Below are positions 45,300 to 55,912 of a DNA stretch of 64,000 nucleotides, piece by piece. Position 1 is the first letter of the stretch; each line of letters opens with the position of its first letter. The position numbers and the translations under genes were made by a program. Source of the stretch: Marsupella aquatica (Eukaryota; Marchantiophyta). The notes below the pieces were generated by a model. It had not been told where the DNA came from and did not search any database. It worked only from the letters and a program-made list of their open reading frames with translations. The stretch lies in contig OZ316897.1 of NCBI GenBank assembly GCA_973895155.1, forward strand, positions 16,430,001-16,494,000, written 5' to 3'.

Positions 45300-46719
45300 T
45301 GAGATCGAGAGTAGCGACGGAGCGCATGAGAGCAGAGGACGGAGCGTATGGAGCCTGCGGGCTATGGAGGATAAGGTCCGAAAACGTGAACACGCAAACG
45401 ATTATGCTGAGCAAGCGAGTAGACCACGTAGCACCAGCATCAACTGTGATAGAAGCAGAGTGCAATCTAGAATGTAACCAGCACTCTGATGCCAGCAGAA
45501 TGTCGAAGCAAATCCCAAGCAAAAGAAGCACTCGACCACCTACTGAACAGGAGCTGGCCTATGAACATCAGCAGTGGAACGAAGAAGTTCATAAGGATTG
45601 GTATGATCGATCGAGTTCTCTAGAAGAGTAGAGAGAGTCGGAATTGCTGAGCAGCAACGACGCTTTCCTAGTTCCAACCGAGCAATGGATTCCAACCGAG
45701 CAATGGATATTGAAATCGACAAATCAGAAAGGAAAGGAAATCCTGTGTCTGGACAGCACCAACCAATTGAGAGTGAAGCTGAGCACACAAAGCGACGAAA
45801 TTTATTCCCAGCCTTCAATCAACTGGAAGAATCACACGATAAGGATCAAATGGAACGAGAGCAAAGAAAGAGAGACCTAATCCAGACCTCGACTTCCAGG
45901 GAAGAAAATCGTAAGGGGAATCAACCAGATCGTGCCAGGGGAACTGAATCGACAGCGCAACCAAGGCAACACACAGCTACAACAGCAGGCCCAAGCAGCA
46001 AGATACGATTTCCAAAGGCTTGCTCCGGCTTGCTCCTGCATCAAGAACCGAAGACGGGGACAGTGCCAGTACATCAAGAAAGGAAAGAACTACAGTAGGT
46101 AAATCCATTGATTCGTATGCTGCAAAGGCAGCTACTGGCAAGACATACAATCCAGCAAGAAACATCAACGCCACCTCAACGTTGAGCTCATCCTCAACTG
46201 AGGCCATTGCTAATCCGTATGATGGAAACTTTGACTCACAGGCGCGCAGGCAATATGAGGATGGAAACTTTGACTCAAAGGCAAGCGATAAAATCTCCGC
46301 ACGATGATTTAGTTGCTGCGCTCAATCATCTCCCTGCGCCTCCTGAAAAACCCTCGGCAGGAATGCGCGCAGTGCGCTTCTTCGAAGGGAATACTACGAC
46401 TATCGAAAGCAGAGTCCTGCATCTCCAGGAGAGGGGTATTATAATCTATACTGAACTGATGTTTTTATTCCGTCTAGAGATCATTTTGAAGCTTGGGTAG
46501 ATGATGTGATTGTGCAGAACATGAACATCAGTGTTGAGCAAGTAAAAGTTCTTGCTCGCTTCACATTTCGTTAGTCGTTTCCACTCACAAGGAGCAAAAT
46601 CAGATCCTAGCATAGGTCCCTTTCCACATGGGGAATAACCTAGTCATGGCAATGCCATGGGCTGGGGACGCACAGACAATGAGAAGCTCACAAGCTCCAG
46701 TGTGGATCGACCTACCAAT
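45300..46719 (+). pseudogene. L1-type LINE ORF1 relic (5' part; continues at 55288-55364 and 55758-55912)
   Basis: Includes the ORF 45685-46098 (MDSNRAMDIEIDKSERKGN...), a polar N-terminal region typical of plant LINE ORF1, then shifted frames to 46719. The last part, QAPVWIDLP, is the DUF4283-like PVWVRLP motif. It is cut by the Harbinger element at 46720. Removing that element with one AAT copy, and the MITE with one ACTA copy, gives one frame: WIDLP, MVHPSMEIYANGLL, TSVGKVVYAAT, TNSRSRFPHIPGCVLVDL and FEIAIEYRSMP. These are the DUF4283 and zf-CCHC_4-like blocks. Stops and frameshifts upstream show it was already dead or decayed. ORF1 binds LINE RNA. Confidence 0.75.
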
Positions 46720-47107
46720 AGGGCGTCTCAAACTAGGCGCCCGGAACTTTACTAGGCGCCCGGAACTTTTTCCCGGACGGCCGTCCCCCAAAATTCCCGG
46801 CCAAGACTGTCACCGAAACCCAAGTCCCGGGTGCGCAGGACCAACGGGGTACTTACTTTGAGAGGGCCCACCGCGGGTGTGCCGGACTAAAAAAACTCGC
46901 CCCCGCCCATATCTAGTTCGAAATCGTCACTGATGCTGCCGTCTTTTACTCTTGTCACCATGAGACTTCCACGCACATTTTGACAAGGAGCCATGAATGT
47001 GCAGCCACTTCGTCGAAACATTTGAAAGTCTCAAACTTCCCCCCCCAGAACTTGACGCAGAATTTTGGGATCCGAGTGAGAGGCTGGCCCCTGTTATATA
47101 GGATACC

Positions 47108-48461
47108 ATGGACCCTTGTGAGCATGACTCTGCACATGAATTTGGCGAAGCACGGCAATTTGAGATTCAGAATTTGTTTGGACCAACTGACTTCGTGCAG
47201 GATTCTCAAGCAGTCGAAGCTATGGTCGTAGGTGGTGCATCCGGTGGAGCACAAGCTAGATCTGCACCTCGTCCGGCAACAAGCACTCTTGCTGAGAACA
47301 GAAAGTTGTCAAGGGATGACTTATCAAAGATAGTCGATTGGCTCGAAGATCCTAACAACTATGCCATGCTTCATGGGTCGCGAGCTCGGCTAGCAGTTGG
47401 GGAGAAGCATCCCTCGAAGAAAACAGTTTTCAAACTGATGCTTGTGCTCCTGCATTCTAACGGATTTGCCAAGTTTGTGACGACAGGAGAGAATCTGGGA
47501 AAGAGGTTTAACAGATACACATCCAAGTGGAAGGAGGCCCTGGCAATGAAAAGTGACTTTGGTGCTGGGCTAACCTTGGCTGAGCTGAGGGTGGGGATTA
47601 CTTTGGAAGACAAACTCGAGAAGATTTGCCCACATTTTGAACGGATGAGTAAGCTTTATGGGGAGCGGGCTAATGTGGCACCTCCAGCGTTGGCTCAATG
47701 TGGGATACCTGGCCAGCCTGAGCTCATTTGTGATCCAACGTCTGATGATGAAGCACAAGATTATGACAATGTTGGGCTGCAACAGGATGAATCTGAATTT
47801 CCTGTCGACGATGGAGCACCAACGCAGCAAAAAGACGTTCCCCACACTGCTTCTGAAGTGAATGGTGGAACTCAAATTAACTCATGCCCAACCCGCAGCG
47901 ACTGAGCAAAACACTGCTAACACCGGCACACCAGGCAGTGTCGAAGAGGAGTCGAAATCTAGGCCTATTCCTACTCCACCTGGGAATGGGCAAAGGCGTG
48001 TTCCTAATAAGAGGGCTGCCCCGCCTTCAGCGCAGGCACAGTCTAGATCATCTATGGCCGACCTTTACCTAGACAATATTGGTGACAAGTCTATGTACAG
48101 ACGAGAGATGATTCAAACTAAGGACAAGTGGAGAACCCAAGAATTACTTGATAGGCGAGAGGCTAGAGAAGTAGCAGCAGCTCAGCAAGACAAGAAGGAT
48201 CGAATACAAAGGAGGCATGAGGAGAAGAGGGCTCGGTTGGAGCACCAACACAAGGTAGATTTGATCCATCACCAGCAGCACGCAGCGTTGCTTACAGAGC
48301 TCTTTAGGGGTAATCGATCTCAGGATGAAATGAAATCCCTCTTGAATCTTATTCCCCCTATTCCTTCCAATGTCAATGCTGGCCCTCCTCGCAGGGCTCG
48401 TCCACCCACTACTACTACGCCACCTTATGACAACCAACCAATCAACATTGACGACGAATGA
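47108..48461 (+). CDS. Harbinger-associated Myb/SANT-like protein, in two overlapping frames (frameshifted)
   Basis: In Harbinger elements this partner helps the transposase enter the nucleus and bind DNA. Part 1, 47108-47905 (265 residues): acidic N-terminus, then LSRDDLSKIVDWLEDPNNY, a TGENLGKRFNRYTSKWKEAL segment, and LEKICPHFERMSKLYGER. Part 2, 47862-48461, in the next frame: a Pro-rich linker, KDKWRTQELLDRREAREVAA, a long basic coiled coil (QQDKKDRIQRRHEEKRARLE) and an acidic end (INIDDE). The two parts look like one protein broken by a 1-2 nt shift in the 44-bp overlap. An intron there would be under 45 bp, so I favour a frameshift. A polyadenylation signal AATAAA is at 48543-48548. Confidence 0.75.
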
Positions 48462-48599
48462 CTATTAGGTTCTTTGAATGATCTATGTGTTTACAATGTA
48501 AATTTCAGCCTCGCAGACTATGGAATGTCGGCTGGTTCTCAAAATAAAGCAATCTTTTTGTTTTGGAGATGAATACTGTCTTTCTGATTCTGAATTGTA

Positions 48600-51500
48600 G
48601 TCATCATATATGGCATTATATATTGCTTGTGCTTTCTTTGCATGCAATGTGCAATTGGCTCAAGGTCGGTGTTATATCCGGAGGGTCCATCGACAACAGA
48701 TTCCATCTTGTTTGAAGGTAGACAGAATTTGTTGACGACATGGATGGGAACTGTGATCTTGATTGTGATTAGTGCAATTAAGAACCAGAGCCAAGTCTGG
48801 ACACAAGTAAGTCAATGCCATCAACACATTAACATGAAAAGGTCATGAATTAATACACAGAAGCCTGAGATTACAAAATTTTGGTCATTACAAAAAGGAG
48901 TCTCAAAACTCTCAATACTCTCATTGCATTCGACTTAGTTGCTAACATGGAGCCTTAGGGGATGAGTCCAAGGCCCGAATTCCTTTTTCAAGATTTTCAT
49001 GATTTTTCCAAAAGTGCTTTAAAAAAACATATAAAAATGAAACATGTTTTGTGAACTTTGCTATTATAATTCTTTCAATGAAAATCTTGGGATATTTTCA
49101 ACATCATTTTCACAATTACCAAAAACAACAAATCCATACTTAATTACAAACATAAAATTTACGGTCTTTGATCTGAGTTTGTGCAAACTCAAAATCTTAA
49201 GTAGAATGCCACTATCCATTGTAGGTGTGCATCTAAGTCCACTAAATCTCTAAATACAATGCAACTCAACTAATCTAAGGCTTCTCTAACCTCCTCTCCA
49301 CTTCTAGAAGATCCTTGCTTCAATCCGAGCTAGCTCAATAGTTACATCTTCTGTTGCACCCTCTACTCTGGTGCGCTTCACGTCCTCCTCACTCTCTTGA
49401 TCCATACCAATATTGAAATGTACATCGAGTTTGATTTGGGCAGCCACCTGGCTTCATGAAATCATGAAGCCGGGTTCTCACCTGAAAGAAGCTACCTGAT
49501 CCTCCTAGCTCCCTCCAGTTAGTTCCCCCAAGCTCGATAGTTCTCTTTGCTTCTGCTCCCAATCCACCCACCTTGGACTCATTTTTGACCCAGACCAGGC
49601 CTGGTCAACCCTTAATCCTCCCTAGATCAATCTTGATTCCCGATCGGCCCTCCCCCGGTCCCTGATTAGTGAAACCCTTCCCCAATCCTAAACCCTCCCC
49701 CCCGATCTTTTACCGCTCCCCCTCCAATGTTTGATCATCCCCTTGATGCTCGACTGCCCTCCTCCGGTGCTCCATCCCCCTCTGATGGTTGATCGTTCCC
49801 CTGACGGTCGATTGTCCACCCTCCTCCAATCCCTAAATGGCCCCCCTTCCAATCCCCTTCCAATCCTTATCAATCCCATTCCAATCTCCCTTGCTCCCTC
49901 TCCCATCCTCCACTCGCTCCCCCTTCAATCCTTAGGTCTGCTCGATTGAGATCTAGCTTTCAAGCTCAATTTTTCACAAATTATCCCTGATCCTTTGTGG
50001 CTATCTCCCCTAATTGGAATCTGACTCATTTAAACAGAGTCTACCACAGCTAATTCAAGTAGCAGTCAATCACAGTAGAAGCTCATTCAATAACCAAATC
50101 TGAGAAATCAAAGTCCAACACTCAGGTGAAATCCAGCAATCAAAGCATCAACATCAAACCAGGAATTCAAAATTTCAGCTTCAGGATTTTGAAGGCGACA
50201 GCAGAGATTAGTAGTCGTTCCCAGACCATAAATTAGGCCTGACCTCAATCGGCAGCTGATGACAGCACCTTGATGCAACTTGAGCTTAAGTGAGGGGCAA
50301 TAGCCCTCTCCAGGCTGCAGCCTCCTTTGCCATAGCCAATTGGCTACCCTAGCCCTTTGTAGGTCATTGAGCTTGCAACACAGTCTTTGCCCTTTGTATT
50401 TTGTCACAACCAGTTTTTGGGCTTCATGAATTCATGAAGCTTTTGGTTTCTCAGTTTCCCAGGTGGTAGCCCCTTCATGAATTCATGAAAGAGAATAAGG
50501 TATCTTAGGGAGAGAATCTCCAGAATAGCCAAAAGAAAGACTTCAAGAGTGAAAGAAAAGGGGATAAAGACAAACCACTCAATCTCAAGAAATGCAAAAA
50601 ATATGGTGAAATAAAAGCAAAAAGTGCTCCTAATGCCAATATTCCAAAAAGCATATGGAAACAGTAGGTCAACAACAAATTCTCCAATCATGAGTCATGG
50701 AAGTACGTATCTTGGTGGGCAAAAACATATGGGTTTTTAATGCCAATGTTTATCCTCATGAAAACGTGGGAATGCAAACCTAAAAATGATTTATTTCTCC
50801 AAGTAAACTGGATTGCGTAGTCCAAACAATATTGTGAGATTAATAATTGAGCAATCTAGTAAAGGGAGGTATGGGGAAGGGAAAAGGCCCAAAGAAGCCC
50901 TAAGTTGCCCAACAAGCCAAAAAGTCAAAGGACTAAGATACCACCTAGTAGCCAAGAAGACTAATTAATAAAGTGTTGTGTCATAAAAAAAATTTGGAAA
51001 TATAATTTTTTCAACTTTTTCCTTGACTTGTTCGTCTATGTCATGAAAGGATTGGCTTAATTATTGAAAAACAATTTAAGCATTTCTTATTCATTTAAAT
51101 TAGAGAAAGGACCAATTAAGTTCAAATAGGCGTCCTCTATTCATGAAAACATGTTATTTCATTTGTTTCAAGTTAAAGGGTTTTTGCTCTTTTGTGTGTT
51201 TTGTCTACATTAAGTTCTTCTCACTCATTTGAGAGCATTAGCCTCCCCGGGCGTTAAGTTCTATCCCATGTGGTTGAGACTAGTGTTAATTTGGGTGTCC
51301 GACTCAAGGGTCTTCAAGATAGTGGACAGTTGAGAAAGCGGACTCATGAATTCATGAAGACCGATTGTAACAAGTTTCTAAAAACACTAAGTCCTGTCTC
51401 AAAACCAGATTGTTGTGCATTTTGGAAAGGTCAAGCGTTGCAACAAGCACCAAGGGGAGAGAGTGAATATGGTCGTCTGACATCTCTCAAATTCCAGGAA

Positions 51501-52400
51501 GGTGTAAGAGCGCTGACACAAGCGGGGACACAAGAAGACCTACTGAGGCTGCAAATAATTCCGGCAAGGAAAGGATCATCACAAGAAGGTCACCCGGGCA
51601 CACTTGCATCATTTGGCTGAGATTGGAAGCCAATCAATATCAAGAAATTAACTTGAAGGGGAAGAATAAGAATTTGGAAGAGGTCCCCAAGAAGAGGTTG
51701 GGGGAGCCCAGTTGGGTCAATATGTTTGTGAAATTCAGATGTTGCCTAACAAATCAAACTCAGGCATGTTGAGAGCCAGGTTGAGAGTAAAAGAGGAGCC
51801 ATTGAGTGATCTGATTTGGATCAGAACGGGTACATCTGGAAGCGTAGGTGGTGAATTTGTGGAGATATCATCTTCCATTGAAAAGTCTTCCTCAAAGAGT
51901 GAAGGGGCGCATGTTGGAGAGTCAAAAAGAGATCATATTTTATGAATTTGAATTTTTCCCAAGTCTAATGAATTATGGAGGTAATTTGATTGTTTGTTAA
52001 AAATACAAATCATGTTTTGGTAAAAATTGCTAAAATGGCATAGTAAAATTATAGGTAGTAATTTTATCAAAAGTAAGTTGAGATCATTTTGTAATTAGGA
52101 GATGGTGAAAAAAGTGTGTCATTTTCATACTTTCAGTTTGTTTTATAATTTTGTCAAAAAACAGGTAGTATTTTTGGCCACTTTTTTGCCATTTTCTTTG
52201 TTTCTGCAATTTTTTTACGAGAGTGCTTAGAGTTTGGGCTTGTTACTCACCCTTTAAGGCTTCTTGTTTGCTTCTGAACTACTGCTACAACAATTGAATG
52301 GTGATACATAATTCTATGCAACCCAAACTGAATATTTATCCTTCTTGTTCGCTTGATGGACTCTGATACTGAACTCTCGTATATACTCCAACATTTCGAA
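48600..52400. other. Unassigned interior of the Harbinger element
   Basis: No recognised gene. Short ORFs (51270-51620 the longest of interest, 116 residues) match nothing I know. The stretch carries four palindromes related to CTTCATGAATTCATGAAG and a C/T-rich block at 49600-49940. It is probably one or more later insertions, but I could not find their boundaries. Confidence 0.45.
49451..51361. repeat. Four spaced copies of the palindrome CTTCATGAATTCATGAAG
   Basis: Copies at about 49451-49472 (GGCTTCATGA-AA-TCATGAAGCC), 50421-50440 (perfect 20-nt palindrome), 50473-50490 and 51344-51360 (14-16 nt core). They occur only within this interior segment as far as I saw. Confidence 0.8.
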
Positions 52401-52416
52401 GGCTTTCTAATACCAG

Positions 52417-53968
52417 CTAGATTAAAATAGTCGGTGCCTGAGCTTCCCGGTGCAAAAACCTCCCTGGTTGTCGATAGTGTTCCAAGGCTCCATCCATGAC
52501 TCTTACAAGCAATGCATTTCCAGCTTGTACCAAAGCACGTCGAGAAACTCTGCCTGGATCCCGATGCTGATCAGGATGTCCATTCACGCTAGGATCTGGA
52601 TAAAAGTCCTCATTAAAGTCACCATCTTGCTCCCTCTGTAGCGCTATATCCTCAGGTGTCCACGCATCATTCCTGTTAATCACATAGTTGTGCAATTTTG
52701 CACACAAACTGATCCACCGTACCATCCAAAGGTTGTCCTTTTTGGTGTTCAATTGAATTCGTACTTCCTTTAAGGAATGCCATCTATTCTTCAGAACACC
52801 AATACAGTGCTCATTGGTTACCCTGCATTTGGCCACACACATATTGAAATCCTCTTTATCTGGTACCATGTCTGTCCTCTTGAATGCAGACACCATGTGT
52901 GGAAGGGCCTGATAACCCGAATCACCTAAAATGTACTGGTCTGCTTCAAATAGTGCATTTCTTCTCACATCAGTCAAAAAGGGTAACAATGGGGACTTCC
53001 GCACACAAGTTAGATCAGAGCATGATCCAGGCATTCCTGCAAAAGAGCAATAACATCCCAAAGTCAATAACAGAGCATACAAAGTTTTGCTGAATTCCTC
53101 AAAATAATTCAAATGGATTATTATTACCTGAGAACAAAAATATAATTTTCCTGCGATGGTCACAGACCACTTGCACATTGATGGAATACCGACTCTTACG
53201 ATCATAGTAACACTCTCCATGCAGGGCAGGGCGTTGTGACAGAGGGCAAAGGGATCCATCAATGAGAGCGATGCAGCCTCGAAATCCCAATCTTTCGAAT
53301 GCATCTAAACTCGCTTCCCGTTCCCTTCTGGTAGGCCATTCGATGTAGTCTTTCAAAACGCTCTCCAAAGCTAGAAAGCAACGTTTAGAGTAGTTTACAA
53401 TTGAACCACAACTCACACCCCAAGTGGGTATCATATGATTTAAGCATGCACCATTCCCATCGTGACCAAGCAGGTCCAAGCATACCGCTAATTGTGCCTC
53501 TATAGGTGCTCGCTCACAATTGGACTGATTCTGGAAGACTGGGTGTCCTTTAATGAGGGAAAGAAGGTGATAAAAAGAAGACTTGTCCATCCTAGTGAGC
53601 TGCCTAAACAAAGGATCGGCCAAGCAATGGAAGAATTGTTGTGCAAATTCTTTAGATTTAAGGTTGACATGACGATCAACAAAATAACGAGTATTGTACA
53701 TCACAAAGTACAGCTCTAACAGGTCGGTTGGATTCTCATCAGAGTCGGACCACTCTTCTCCTTTCTCATCATCAGATGAGCTATCCAGAGCCAAGTCGGA
53801 CTCAATATCAGTACTGAAGTTGTCTCTATCAAAGTTTGAGAATCGTTCTAGGTCAAGGTCCACACATCCAGTATCTTCAGAACTGTCAGAACTCTATACA
53901 GCAATGGCCAATTCGAGGCGTTGCCTTACTTGTCTCAAGCCTCTCTGCCTTTCAGAAAATCGAGGCAT
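52417..53968 (-). CDS. Harbinger DDE transposase (HARBI1-like), one 91-bp intron
   Basis: Cuts and joins the transposon ends. Exons are ~53968-53128 and 53036-52417 (TAG). The intron is GT-AG, and the join gives FLFSG-MPGSCSDL, the usual position of the family's G-x-PGS motif. Catalytic residues seen: Asp in CIALIDGSL, Asp in GSCSDLTC, Glu in RVTNEHCIGVLKNRWHSL; ILGDSGYQALPHM is also present. An acidic Ser-rich N-terminal segment (DSSSDDEKGEEWSDSDEN) precedes the core. Translation can be traced back to ATG 53968 (MPRFSERQRGLRQVRQRLEL), but an in-frame TAG interrupts after codon 24. Either that is a nonsense change, or a 36-nt GT-AG intron is used, or translation starts downstream. From the TAG on, about 460 residues are open, so the copy is nearly intact. 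Confidence 0.88.
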
Positions 53969-54151
53969 TTACGAGCGCAAGAGCTGTCATCCAGAGATGA
54001 AGAAAGTCAGTGCATATACAGATGAAGCTATGAACACAATGCAACAATCGTCATGCATAGTCCTTCACAAGAATAAGTGCAAAACAAATGTATTTCTCAT
54101 GTAATAACCAAGTACATTATTGTTGTCCAAAGCAAGTAGACTATTCTATCC

Positions 54152-54811
54152 CTATTCGAAGTCCTCTAAATCTGCATTCCTCAATTGCAGCACAAGGTCT
54201 GCGAGAATTTTCTTTGCACTCTGTTGTTTCCCGAGAGAGGACTTTGGTTTGATAGAGCTTTGAGTAGGTGTCCTTGGAATTCCAGCATCCACAAAAGTCA
54301 ATCTTTTAATGTGCATCTCAAGACCTTTCACTTCAAGTGAGACTTGGAGTTTGGGCGATTGCTTGAGAATGTCATGGACTACTGTACATTGCTCATATTC
54401 AGGCAGAACGCTGAATTCAAGTGGAGTATATTTTAGAAGAATGCTAGCACAATTCCAAAGGAGAACCTTCACAGGCTGCACACCACCATGAATGGCATCA
54501 AACAGAACCAATTGGAATCGGAAGGCAGGCTCTCCAGGTAGGTGATGCCCACATTTTGAGCCAAATTCCAGGGACTTGTTACATCGCTGACCATCATCGT
54601 CTTTGTGGGGGCAAGAAGAGTAAAAAAATTTCCTCGGGTAGGGATTTCGGGCTGTGTAGTTCGCTGCCCAGACTAAAGACGGTGGGAAATGCATACTGAT
54701 CCCTTCAGCCCTCTTCCCCTCCACGTCTGATAGAGACATCCACTGAGCCATGGCCTCCTGGCAGACAAGCAAGCATTCAAGCATTTTCATATCCTGATTG
54801 CGATTGAACAT
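54152..54811 (-). CDS. RPA1-like zinc-binding OB-fold protein carried by the Harbinger element (tentative)
   Basis: The ORF is open for 219 residues from a true ATG, on the same strand as the transposase and 183 bp upstream of its ATG. The central part, FFYSSCPHKDDDGQRCNKSL, then SKCGHHLPG and AFRFQLVLFDAIHGGV, has the order of the C-terminal zinc-ribbon OB fold of replication protein A large subunit (Cys-rich loop, then YxxxLxxxDxTG-like strands). A hydrophobic strand (VKVLLWNCASILL) and a Lys-rich tail follow. RPA1 binds single-stranded DNA. I do not know such an ORF as a standard part of PIF/Harbinger elements. Cys spacing is not canonical, so the assignment is provisional. It could be captured host sequence or an element-specific accessory protein. 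Confidence 0.45.
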   Translation of the reverse strand: MFNRNQDMKMLECLLVCQEAMAQWMSLSDVEGKRAEGISMHFPPSLVWAANYTARNPYPRKFFYSSCPHKDDDGQRCNKSLEFGSKCGHHLPGEPAFRFQLVLFDAIHGGVQPVKVLLWNCASILLKYTPLEFSVLPEYEQCTVVHDILKQSPKLQVSLEVKGLEMHIKRLTFVDAGIPRTPTQSSIKPKSSLGKQQSAKKILADLVLQLRNADLEDFE

Positions 54812-54888
54812 TGGCGAAGAGAGCGAGTAGTAATGACTGAGGCGACTTAAAAGGATAAGGACTTACAGGAAAAGCAAGAATGTTGAAC

Positions 54889-55056
54889 GTCGATGGACAC
54901 TCGCAAGCTACACAATCACATTCACAATGTCAAAGGAATTTTGCACACGCAAAGCCGCAGCGTCATTCACATTCCTCGATGGACGCCCTGCAAGCTGCAC
55001 AATCACATTCACAATGTCGAAGGAATTTCGCACACGCAAAGCCGCAGCGTCACAAG
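54889..55056. repeat. Subterminal tandem duplication of about 85 bp in the Harbinger element
   Basis: Two units share CTACACAATCACATTCACAA or CTGCACAATCACATTCACAA, then TTTTGCACACGCAAAGCCGC or TTTCGCACACGCAAAGCCGC. They lie about 230 bp inside the right end. Subterminal repeats in such elements often bind transposase; that role is inference. Confidence 0.75.
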
Positions 55057-55364
55057 CAGCGTTGAACTACGAGGCCGAACAAAGTGTAACCTAAACCCGT
55101 CAAAATGTATCCTAAACGCCTCACGTAACCCGGCTGTAGTCAACTTCCGGTTGAGGTAACGGTAAGATGACCGGCCGGGTTATTGACGGTCACCAATTTC
55201 GGGCACCGACTATTTTGCGGTCAGAGTCCTCCCCGCGGATTCCCGGCAGCTGAAAAGTTCCGCGGGACACCTAGTTTGAGACGCCCTAATGGTGCACCCG
55301 TCCATGGAGATCTATGCTAACGGACTTCTGACCTCGGTTGGAAAAGTAGTATATGCAGCTACTA

Positions 55365-55753
55365 GGTCAAGTGCAAGCTAGAGGGGTACCAAAGGAGTCC
55401 CCAAGGACTAGCTCAAAAAGGAGAGGGGAAGGACTAGAAATATCATTAACATTTAGTTGAGCACACTCCCAAAAAGGTTGGGCACACTTCCAAATGACTG
55501 GGGGCACTGCCAACAATGTTGTGCACACTTCCAAAAAGATTGGGCACACTTTGAGAATTCCAAAACATGTGGACACACTTCCAAACATTTGGCATGCATG
55601 ATCTAACCTTTCAATCTCACCAAAACAATCCTGACCATTCCATGTAACATTTTGGTCTTTTTGTCCTCTAGTGATTGCTTTTACCAAGGACCTATGTCCT
55701 TTTGGTGGAGAAAATGGAGATCCTTTCAGTACCCCTCTAGCTTGCACTTGACC
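55365..55753. mobile_element. MITE with about 34-bp inverted ends and a 4-bp target duplication (copy 2)
   Basis: ACTA at 55361-55364 and 55754-55757. The ends read inward GGTCAAGTGCAAGCTAGAGG, then GGTAC and an AAAGGA-like word on both sides. The inside repeats GGTTGGGCACACTTCCAA-type words as in copy 1 (17839-18185). It interrupts LINE ORF1. Confidence 0.85.
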
Positions 55754-55757
55754 ACTA

Positions 55758-55912
55758 CCAACTCTCGTAGTAGATTTCCTCACATCCCAGGCTGTGTCCT
55801 TGTTGACCTGAATCAAGATGTCATTGAATATATCATGTTTAGTCTACTAGGGATAAGTGACTTTGAGATTGCAATAGAATACAGGTCTATGCCAGACCCT
55901 GGGCCCTCAGCT
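55758..55912 (+). pseudogene. LINE ORF1 relic, 3' part
   Basis: TNSRSRFPHIPGCVLVDLNQ, DVIEYIMF and ISDFEIAIEYRSMPDPGPSA* follow in frame from the part before the MITE. They resemble the zf-CCHC_4-like segment of plant L1 ORF1. It ends where a dispersed repeat begins. Confidence 0.7.

Larger units (their letters stand above)
46720..55287. mobile_element. PIF/Harbinger DNA transposon, 8.57 kb, with both ends and a 3-bp target duplication
   Basis: Both ends read inward AGGGCGTCTCAAACTAGG, continuing GCGCCCGGAACTTT on the left and TGTCCCGCGGAACTTT on the right. AAT flanks at 46717-46719 and 55288-55290 fit the 3-bp target duplication of the superfamily. It carries a Myb/SANT-like ORF (plus strand), a DDE transposase (minus strand) and a third ORF resembling RPA1 (minus strand), plus about 3.6 kb of unassigned DNA, some probably a later insertion. 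It sits inside the LINE ORF1, whose frame resumes after it. Confidence 0.9.

Noticed and set aside
45130-45531. ORFs on both strands near the H2B copy A upstream region
   Set aside because: They straddle the edge of the segmental duplication and are not kept in copy B.
53694-54104. Plus-strand ORF of 136 residues
   Set aside because: It lies opposite the transposase N-terminal coding region, has low-complexity Ser/Arg content, and matches no family. It is an antisense shadow.
54152-54811. RPA-like ORF as part of a Helitron
   Set aside because: No Rep/helicase coding region or Helitron end was seen, and the ORF lies inside an element with clear Harbinger ends and target duplication.
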